DNA from: Bacillota bacterium
Lineage (GTDB): Bacteria; Bacillota; Clostridia; Acetivibrionales; DSM-1351
Length of the DNA stretch: 57,715 nt
Assembly (NCBI GenBank): GCA_023460955.1
Contig: JAEWOH010000038.1
Span: forward strand, 1-57,715
Direction: 5' to 3'
The notes beneath the pieces are model-generated. The model did no database searches. It was not told the DNA's origin and saw nothing but the letters and a program-made list of their open reading frames with translations. Of this stretch, positions 51,978-57,715 are shown piece after piece; within the stretch, counting starts at the first letter, position 1, and each line of letters begins with the position of its first letter. The translations under genes and the position numbers were made by a program.

Positions 51978-51995
51978 TTTAGAGTGATATATGTA
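51978..51995 (+). repeat. 18-bp leader repeat, copy 1
   Basis: TTTAGAGTGATATATGTA is found 27 nt before ATG 52023, and again at 53083-53100. A GGATTAT/ATAATCC inverted repeat lies further upstream (about 51870-51906). It may be a phage promoter element or regulator site. Confidence 0.6.
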
Positions 51996-52022
51996 ATAAC
52001 AAAAAAACAGGAGGGATTGCAT

Positions 52023-52790
52023 ATGGATCGAAAGGAAATGATCAGGCTCCTTGAAGCACACAGCGGAGCAAAGGCAAAATACATGGGAGTACCCAGTTTT
52101 GATTATCAAATCGGAATTCATGGAGAAACTTATACAATTGGAAAGGACTGCATAATGAGAGATGAAGCTGGAAATGAAGTGGATTTTGAAAGCGTCCTAC
52201 AATCGACATCAGAAGGTAAACCCGAGGAATACATACCAACAGCCGAATTGCGAACAGGAGATGAAGTCAATATTGCTGTTCCAATGGAAGGTCATACTGA
52301 GGCAACACTGAGAAACCTTGTAAACATGGTTTTCAGCAAGCAGGTGCATCTGAAAAAGGCTCTAAACATTGAAAGAGACATTGTGAGTCTGGAATTTGTC
52401 GAAGCGGTCAATGACGAGGAAGTCAAGACACTGGAACATTTCAAGCAAGCTATGCTAAGGGTTGGAGTAGAAAATAGTCCGGGTATTGACTTTAACTTTG
52501 ATGAAAACACTATTACTTTCAAATTCAACATTGGTGTTGAAGATTCAGACAAGGTTGATGCAGTAACAAAGCTGGTGGCTCTTTTGAGTAAAAGTGCCAA
52601 GGAGCAAAAATATGCATCCTTCAAACCTTCAGCCGATGACAATATCAAATTCACCATGAGGACATGGCTTATACGACTTGGTTTTGTAGGTGTAGAGTAT
52701 AAGGCTGCAAGAAAAGCAATGCTTAAATCCCTTGAAGGAAACAGTGCTTTCCGCAGAAGCAAGCCAACAGAGGAGGTTGTTGAAGAATGA
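52023..52790 (+). CDS. Uncharacterised phage/mobile-element protein
   Basis: A 255-residue protein without a recognised fold. The N-terminus (MIRLLEAHSGAKAKYMG) and the middle LVNMVFSKQVHLKKAL resemble proteins called virulence-related in clostridial mobile elements. The C-terminal 60 residues (FTMRTWLIRLGFVGVEYKAARKAMLKSLEGNSAFR) closely match, in kind, the C-terminus of the amidoligase below (FAMRTYLNRIGLIGDEFKNCREHLCKALSGSAAWR), which suggests a shared binding module. GGAGGG lies before the ATG. It overlaps the DUF4314 gene by 4 nt. Confidence 0.6.
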   Translation: MDRKEMIRLLEAHSGAKAKYMGVPSFDYQIGIHGETYTIGKDCIMRDEAGNEVDFESVLQSTSEGKPEEYIPTAELRTGDEVNIAVPMEGHTEATLRNLVNMVFSKQVHLKKALNIERDIVSLEFVEAVNDEEVKTLEHFKQAMLRVGVENSPGIDFNFDENTITFKFNIGVEDSDKVDAVTKLVALLSKSAKEQKYASFKPSADDNIKFTMRTWLIRLGFVGVEYKAARKAMLKSLEGNSAFRRSKPTEEVVEE

Positions 52791-53017
52791 ACAGAATCTC
52801 AAAAGAACAACTTTTGCATTTGCGAAAAAAGTATCCTCCGGGAACTAGGGTTGAACTGATAAAAATGAATGACCAATATTCCAAACTATCAAGTGGGGCA
52901 ACTGGAACAGTGGTTTCAGTGGATGATATCGGTACCATTCACGTGAGCTGGGATTTGGGTTCAAGCCTCGGAATTGTGTACGGGGAGGACAGTTGCAGAG
53001 TGTTGGAAACACAGTAA
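52787..53017 (+). CDS. DUF4314 protein
   Basis: A 76-residue protein of the DUF4314 family (KKYPPGTRVELIKMND, GATGTVVSVDDIGTIHVSWDLG, SLGIVYGEDSCR), a small SH3-like beta barrel. It commonly accompanies amidoligase-type genes in phages and conjugative elements. No function is assigned. Confidence 0.78.
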   Translation: MNRISKEQLLHLRKKYPPGTRVELIKMNDQYSKLSSGATGTVVSVDDIGTIHVSWDLGSSLGIVYGEDSCRVLETQ

Positions 53018-53039
53018 AGTCAAGGGTTTTAGGCAAAAT

Positions 53040-53127
53040 AAAGTGTGTTTTATTATGCCTTATTGCCTTGCTATATAGTCCTTTTAGAGTGATATATGTA
53101 TATACCCGAAGGGGAAAAACACACTTT
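53040..53127 (+). promoter_or_regulatory. Long-range inverted repeat and leader repeat copy 2
   Basis: AAAGTGTGTTTT (53040-53051) is perfectly complementary to AAAACACACTTT (53116-53127), with the second copy of the 18-bp repeat (53083-53100) in the loop. The hairpin ends 2 nt before the AAAGGTGG ribosome binding site of the amidoligase, so folding could affect its translation. Confidence 0.55.
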
Positions 53128-53143
53128 GAAAGGTGGCAAGGTT

Positions 53144-54046
53144 ATGAAAAACATAAGGTTCGGAATCGAAATTGAATTCACAGGAATTACAAGGGCGAAG
53201 GCTGCAGAGGCAGTAAGCAAATTCTTAAACGGAACCATTCAATGCACAAACAACAGCTACGATTGCAGAAAAATTACAGCACCGGATGGCAGGGTTTGGC
53301 AGGTGATGAGCGATGCAAGCGTAAGACCTGAGACAAAGGAAAACGGCAGGACGCAATCAGCAGGCGACACCTACAAGGTTGAACTGGTCAGCCCCATCCT
53401 TACCTACGAAGGCGACATTCAAACCCTGCAGGAGATGGTCAGACAGCTTAGAAAAACAGGGGCCTTCACAAACAGCACCTGCGGAATTCACATACACCTT
53501 GACGGCGGAAACCATAACCCAAGGAGCATCAAAAACTTTATAAACATTATCGCAAGCAAGAATGACCTTTTTTACAAAGCACTTGAGATTGAAGCCGAAA
53601 GAATGCGCTTTTGCAAGAAGATGGATGAAAGCCTTGTAAACACTATAAACCGCAAAAAACCAAAGACCATGGATGCCATTGAGAAGATTTGGTACAGCGG
53701 TTACAACGAAAGTAAGGATAGACACTACCATTCAAGCCGGTACCACTTTTTGAACCTCCACAGCTTTTTCACCGCTAACCATACGGTCGAACTCAGGGGA
53801 TTCAACAGCACCCTGCATGCAGGAAAGGTGAGAAGTTACATAATCCTTGCCCTTGCCTTGAACAATCAGGCATTGACCCAAAAAAGTGCCTCTGCTAAGA
53901 AAAACCAGACCGAAAACGAAAAGTTTGCTATGAGGACTTATTTAAACCGCATCGGACTTATCGGAGACGAGTTCAAAAACTGCAGAGAGCATCTTTGCAA
54001 GGCACTCAGCGGATCAGCCGCTTGGCGATTTCGCACCGCAGCGTAG
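53144..54046 (+). CDS. Phage-encoded amidoligase
   Basis: A 300-residue protein of the glutamine-synthetase-like amidoligase family: IRFGIEIEFTGITRAKA (the Glu pair of the ATP/metal site), GRVWQVMSDASVRP, VELVSPILTYEGD, CGIHIHLDGG and VELRGFNSTLHAGKV. Such enzymes join an amine to a carboxylate, for example on a peptide or protein. It is followed by a gamma-glutamylcyclotransferase gene, a pairing described for this family (Iyer and colleagues, 2009). ATG 53144 is chosen on AAAGGTGG. It shares its C-terminal module with the 52023 gene product. Confidence 0.88.
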   Translation: MKNIRFGIEIEFTGITRAKAAEAVSKFLNGTIQCTNNSYDCRKITAPDGRVWQVMSDASVRPETKENGRTQSAGDTYKVELVSPILTYEGDIQTLQEMVRQLRKTGAFTNSTCGIHIHLDGGNHNPRSIKNFINIIASKNDLFYKALEIEAERMRFCKKMDESLVNTINRKKPKTMDAIEKIWYSGYNESKDRHYHSSRYHFLNLHSFFTANHTVELRGFNSTLHAGKVRSYIILALALNNQALTQKSASAKKNQTENEKFAMRTYLNRIGLIGDEFKNCREHLCKALSGSAAWRFRTAA

Positions 54047-54178
54047 ATGAATCCTTGCCGACAGGGGCGCACAAACCGCCTCTGTTGGCAGAAGCAATTC
54101 CTGCTTGGGAAAGTATAGGGTTTGGAAGATGCCCTTGGCACAAAGCCACCACAGGGCAACGGAAAGGGTGAAGTGATT

Positions 54179-54625
54179 ATGGAAAAGATTAAATATATAG
54201 CTTACGGCAGTAACCTAAATTTAGAGCAAATGGCTTACCGCTGCCCCACTGCAAAGGTTATCGGGAATGCAAAACTGAATGGATACGAGCTTATTTTCAG
54301 GGGCGGAAATGGCGGAGCGGTTGCCACGGTTGAAAAGAAAAAGGACAGTTCAGTTCCAGTGCTGGTTTGGGAACTGGAGCCATCGGATGAAGCGGCTCTT
54401 GACCGATATGAAGGTTGGCCACATTTCTACAGGAAGGAATGGGTCAAGGTCAGGATGGGAAAGCAATGGGTCAAGGTCATGGTGTATATCATGAATGATG
54501 GCAGACCGCTTGGGTCTCCAAGCAGATATTATTATAACACCATCTTGCAGGGTTACAATTCTGCAGGCTTTGACAGTGCCTTACTTGATGATGCAGTCAG
54601 GAAGTCGGCAAAACAGGCATTGTAA
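54179..54625 (+). CDS. Gamma-glutamylcyclotransferase-like protein
   Basis: A 148-residue GGCT/AIG2-like protein with the substrate-binding YGSNLNLEQM and the catalytic Glu in DRYEGWPHFYRKE. The fold cyclises gamma-glutamyl amines to 5-oxoproline, and so could reverse or edit the product of the amidoligase ahead of it. AAAGGGTGAAG precedes ATG 54179. It is separated from the amidoligase by 132 nt that hold no gene. Confidence 0.9.
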   Translation: MEKIKYIAYGSNLNLEQMAYRCPTAKVIGNAKLNGYELIFRGGNGGAVATVEKKKDSSVPVLVWELEPSDEAALDRYEGWPHFYRKEWVKVRMGKQWVKVMVYIMNDGRPLGSPSRYYYNTILQGYNSAGFDSALLDDAVRKSAKQAL

Positions 54626-54649
54626 AAATTAAAGTAAAAAAATGTTTTC

Positions 54650-54679
54650 AAGAACTCCAAGCTGGGTTCTTTTTTTTTC
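54650..54679 (+). terminator. Terminator after the GGCT gene
   Basis: AAGAACTC pairs with GGGTTCTT (one G-U) around a 6-nt loop, then T8. It closes the accessory block before the large terminase. Confidence 0.8.
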
Positions 54680-54698
54680 ATCTCTTTGAAGGAGGAGG

Positions 54699-56303
54699 AT
54701 GGTTATACGAAAACTGAAAAAATACAAGCCGACCATCTTCAAAGCGGATGGCTCGGTATATAAAAAAGATTCAGCAGATAATGCTGTTGCATTTATAAAT
54801 TGTCTTAAGCATACCAAAGGGGAATGGCACGGACAGCCTTTTGAACTTATTGACTGGCAAGAACAGATAATTCGTGACCTCTTTGGTGTGATGAAACCAA
54901 ACGGCTACAGGCAGTTCAATACTGCTTATATTGAAATTGCCAAGAAGCAAGGCAAGTCTGAACTGGCTGCCGCGGTTGCTCTTTTATTGACCTGCGGGGA
55001 CTATGAGCATGGCGGCGAGGTTTACGGCTGTGCTTCGGACAGACAGCAGGCATCCATTGTTTTTGACGTGGCTGTGGACATGGTGGAGCAATGCCCTGCA
55101 CTAAAGGCGAGAATAAAGCCTGTTTTATCTCAGAAAAGATTGGTTTATAAACCTTTGGGAAGCTTCTATCAGGTGCTTTCAGCCGAAGCTTACACCAAGC
55201 ACGGTTTGAATGTTCACGGAGTTGTTTTTGATGAACTGCATGCACAGCCCAACCGAAATCTTTATGATGTTATGCTACATGGTTCAGGGGATGCAAGAAA
55301 GCAACCTTTGTATTTTCTGATAACCACTGCCGGGACAGATCGGCACTCAATCTGCTGGGAGGTACACCAAAAGGCTGAGGATATATTGGCCGGTAGAAAG
55401 ATTGACCCTACATTCTACCCTGTAATTTACGGGGCAGATGAAAATGATGACTGGACAGATCCAAAGGTATGGGCAAAAGCCAACCCGTCCATTGGCATTA
55501 CTGTTGACATAGAGAAGGTTAGGATTGCCTGTGAAAATGCAAAACAGAATCCAGCGGAGGAAAATCTGTTCAGGCAGCTTCGGCTCAACCAGTGGGTGAA
55601 GCAATCGGTCAGATGGATGCCGATGGAGAAATGGGACAAATGCGATTTCAGGGTTGACCCAAATGAACTTCTCGGCAGGGAGTGCTATGGCGGTCTTGAC
55701 CTTTCAAGCACAACCGACATTACGGCTTTTGTGCTTATATTCCCTCCGGTTGATGATGATGGTAAATATGTAATACTGCCTTTCTTCTGGATTCCAGAGG
55801 ATAATATTGATTTGAGGGTAAGGCGGGATCATGTTCCCTATGATGTGTGGGAGCGGCAGGGACATATGAAAACCACCGAGGGTAATGTGGTTCACTATGG
55901 CTTTATTGAAAATTTCATTGAGGAACTTGGAACAAAGTATAACATAAGGGAAATTGCATTTGACCGCTGGGGAGCAGTGCAGATGGTGCAGAATCTGGAA
56001 GGTTTGGGGTTCACTGTAGTACCATTCGGACAAGGGTTCAAGGACATGTCTCCGCCTACAAAGGAACTTATGAAACTGACCCTTGAAGGAAAACTGGCTC
56101 ACGGAGGTCATCCTGTTCTCAGGTGGATGATGGACAATATCTTTGTACGGACTGACCCGGCAGGGAATATAAAGCCGGACAAGGAGAAATCAACCGAAAA
56201 AATTGACGGTGCGGTAGCAACAATCATGGCACTGGACAGGGCAATTAGGCACGGAGGATACAGCGGCAGCGTGTATGATGAGAGAGGAATTTTAATTTTA
56301 TAA
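54699..56303 (+). CDS. terL: Terminase large subunit
   Basis: A 534-residue TerL. The N-terminal ATPase has the Walker A-like EIAKKQGKSELAA, Walker B VVFDELHAQ and the coupling motif FLITTAGTDR. The C-terminal RNase H-like nuclease has GLDLSSTTDITAF (first Asp), EIAFDRWGAVQM and KIDGAVATIMALDRA. It translocates and cuts phage DNA. AAGGAGGAGG is directly upstream. Together with P27 and the HK97-type portal, it places the phage among tailed siphovirus types. Confidence 0.96.
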   Translation: MVIRKLKKYKPTIFKADGSVYKKDSADNAVAFINCLKHTKGEWHGQPFELIDWQEQIIRDLFGVMKPNGYRQFNTAYIEIAKKQGKSELAAAVALLLTCGDYEHGGEVYGCASDRQQASIVFDVAVDMVEQCPALKARIKPVLSQKRLVYKPLGSFYQVLSAEAYTKHGLNVHGVVFDELHAQPNRNLYDVMLHGSGDARKQPLYFLITTAGTDRHSICWEVHQKAEDILAGRKIDPTFYPVIYGADENDDWTDPKVWAKANPSIGITVDIEKVRIACENAKQNPAEENLFRQLRLNQWVKQSVRWMPMEKWDKCDFRVDPNELLGRECYGGLDLSSTTDITAFVLIFPPVDDDGKYVILPFFWIPEDNIDLRVRRDHVPYDVWERQGHMKTTEGNVVHYGFIENFIEELGTKYNIREIAFDRWGAVQMVQNLEGLGFTVVPFGQGFKDMSPPTKELMKLTLEGKLAHGGHPVLRWMMDNIFVRTDPAGNIKPDKEKSTEKIDGAVATIMALDRAIRHGGYSGSVYDERGILIL

Positions 56304-56314
56304 ACAAAAATCTG

Positions 56315-56323
56315 TGATATACT
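56315..56323 (+). promoter_or_regulatory. Extended -10 promoter of the inserted gene
   Basis: TGATATACT (extended -10, TGnTATACT) lies 29 nt before ATG 56352, with no clear -35. Confidence 0.45.
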
Positions 56324-56351
56324 GAAAGTAAATTATTTGGAGGTTAATCAG

Positions 56352-57209
56352 ATGCCAGATTGTATAAGTGAATTGAAAATACTTGAGTGGAATATCCGTG
56401 GTTCAGCATCAATGGGATGGAACAATAAATATGAAATAAAAAAATTTGTTGTTGACAGAATAATGTCTGAAGAAGCAGATATTGTGATTATAAATGAATT
56501 TGTAATTTCAAAAGGGTGGGATTATTTTCAATTAAAACTTGAAGAATATGGTTACGTTTGGTTTATGACTCACACAACTTCTCAAAATGGTATTCTGATT
56601 GCCATTAATAAGAATATAGATGGTTTAGATCTAGACGGTATTAAAAAGTATGAACAAAATAAAATCACTACCGAAATAAAATCTAAATCAACTGAAAAAC
56701 CAGATTTTTTGCAAGTTGAATTAAAGATTAGTGAAAAAATAGTTTATGTAATTGGGATTCGAATAATTGTAGGACAGTATAATGAAAAAGACTATAAGGA
56801 TAGAAAAAAACAGTTGGACTCACTAATAGAACATTTATCATTACAAGATAATGAGAACATTGTAATTATTGCTGGTGATTTCAACAATTCAAGAATATGT
56901 GGAGAACAAACTGCTGATTATGATGAAACTGTAAAAAAAGAATATGTGGGAAAATTGACTGAACATTATAATTATCACATAATTAAGGACGCATTTAAAG
57001 AAAAAGCTTTTACTATGTATACACCTGAAGGAGAAGAATTTTCTTGGGGAGGGTATATTAAAAATGACCACATTATCTGCAAAGGGGTAAAAAATGTGAA
57101 TAATTTAGAATACTCAAAGGATTGTATGGAATCGGAATCAAAATCAAAATCACCTATTGGATATCCTGACCATGCAATTTTATCCGGAACGATTGAATTT
57201 AATGATTAA
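56352..57209 (+). CDS. Endonuclease/exonuclease/phosphatase-fold protein between terminase and portal
   Basis: A 285-residue protein with the EEP superfamily landmarks: LEWNIRGS near the N-terminus, VIINEF with the metal-binding Glu, IIAGDFNNS (DxN), and YPDHAILSG (the DH pair) at the C-terminus. The fold cleaves phosphodiesters in nucleic acids or lipids. The gene is visibly more A/T-rich than its neighbours and has its own promoter and terminator, as expected for a late-arriving moron gene. GGAGGT precedes ATG 56352. Confidence 0.82.
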   Translation: MPDCISELKILEWNIRGSASMGWNNKYEIKKFVVDRIMSEEADIVIINEFVISKGWDYFQLKLEEYGYVWFMTHTTSQNGILIAINKNIDGLDLDGIKKYEQNKITTEIKSKSTEKPDFLQVELKISEKIVYVIGIRIIVGQYNEKDYKDRKKQLDSLIEHLSLQDNENIVIIAGDFNNSRICGEQTADYDETVKKEYVGKLTEHYNYHIIKDAFKEKAFTMYTPEGEEFSWGGYIKNDHIICKGVKNVNNLEYSKDCMESESKSKSPIGYPDHAILSGTIEFND

Positions 57210-57231
57210 GAACAAAATTATTGCAATATGA

Positions 57232-57258
57232 GCATCTGCTAATCACAGGTGCTTTTTT
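57232..57258 (+). terminator. Terminator after the inserted gene
   Basis: GCATCTG pairs with CAGGTGC (one G-U) around CTAATCA, then T6. Confidence 0.8.
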
Positions 57259-57285
57259 CATGCCCAATTTTAGGGAGGTGACTAA

Positions 57286-57715
57286 ATGCAAATGCCTTTA
57301 TTCGACAAAATTTTTAAAGCCAGAGACAAACCAAAGAACAGCATATTGGGTTCAGCATACAGCTTTTTCTTTGGCAGTACCAGTAGTGGTAAAGCAGTGA
57401 ATGAGAGAACGGCGATGCAGACAACGGCGGTATATGCCTGTGTCAGAATTCTCGCTGAAACACTGGCAAGCCTTCCGCTCCACACATATAAACACACCGA
57501 TAGCGGCAAGGAAAAAGCAACAGACCATCAAATATACTATCTGCTCCATGACGAGCCAAACCCTGAGATGACTTCATTCGTGTTCCGAGAAACACTGATG
57601 AGTCATCTTTTATTATGGGGAAATGCCTATGCACAGATAGTCCGTGATAGAAGCGGCAGGGTTCTTGCTCTCTATCCCTTACTCCCTGACAAAATAACAG
57701 TTGACCGAGATTCAA
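57286..57715 (+). CDS. HK97-type portal protein (3' end cut off)
   Basis: The first 143 codons of a phage portal gene, running off the right edge. The product begins MQMPLFDKIFKARDKPK and continues with AVYACVRILAETLASLPLH, YYLLHDEPNPEMTS and LMSHLLLWGNAYAQIVRDRSGR, all typical of HK97-family portals. GGGAGGTGAC lies before ATG 57286. The frame stays open to the last base. Confidence 0.93.
   Translation, partial: MQMPLFDKIFKARDKPKNSILGSAYSFFFGSTSSGKAVNERTAMQTTAVYACVRILAETLASLPLHTYKHTDSGKEKATDHQIYYLLHDEPNPEMTSFVFRETLMSHLLLWGNAYAQIVRDRSGRVLALYPLLPDKITVDRDS

Overview
The window looks like a chromosome segment of an anaerobic Firmicute of the Clostridia, most like the cellulolytic Ruminiclostridium group (C. 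cellulolyticum and relatives). This rests on protein character, low-GC codon use, strong GGAGG ribosome binding sites, a tmRNA tag ending ALAAA, and a Crh-like HPr. Species is inference; no search was run.

Core chromosome (1-23.5 kb). In order: a cut-off DtxR/MntR-type regulator; an amidohydrolase; the t6A genes tsaE and tsaB with rimI; a Lon-like ATP-dependent protease; an ECF sigma / zinc-finger anti-sigma / membrane bactofilin-like operon; a Crh-like HPr lacking His15; uvrC; a metallophosphoesterase; tig-clpP-clpX-lonB; a secreted thermonuclease; tsaD; a cluster of DnaA boxes; a lytic transglycosylase; small conserved genes; a PHP phosphoesterase; and smpB.

Junction (23.7-24.6 kb). ssrA (tmRNA) follows smpB. 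Its T-arm is split by a 269-nt insertion with the helices and conserved core of a group I self-splicing intron, probably subgroup IA. Accessory DNA begins immediately downstream, which fits the common use of ssrA as an integration target. No integrase is visible in the window.

Defence island (24.6-36 kb). It holds a divergent HTH/VWA pair with a perfect inverted-repeat operator, a 131-aa orphan, an OLD-like ATPase-TOPRIM protein, and a plus-strand group of Vsr endonuclease, two cytosine-C5 methyltransferases and an EVE-domain protein. Converging on it is a compact four-gene minus-strand operon: two uncharacterised proteins, a PD-(D/E)xK type II-like restriction enzyme, and a PUA/EVE-like protein with a C-terminal PD-(D/E)xK nuclease. 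This is the best candidate for an undescribed or hybrid restriction/defence system. A MazG-like pyrophosphohydrolase and a tiny ORF follow.

Prophage (36-57.7 kb, running off the right edge). It starts with an ImmA/IrrE-type metallopeptidase-HTH protein and two matching 15-bp palindromes. The early/replication genes follow (rrp5-like, DUF2800 nuclease, DUF2815 SSB-like, family A DNA polymerase, Rha regulator, DUF4406, VapE primase-helicase, VRR-NUC, SNF2 helicase, DUF1492). Then comes packaging (HNH, P27 small terminase, large terminase, HK97-type portal). Between the small and large terminases sits an accessory block: ParB-methyltransferase, PAPS-reductase-like PP-loop protein, a 255-aa protein, DUF4314, amidoligase and gamma-glutamylcyclotransferase. 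An exonuclease/phosphatase-fold gene with its own promoter and terminator lies between terminase and portal.
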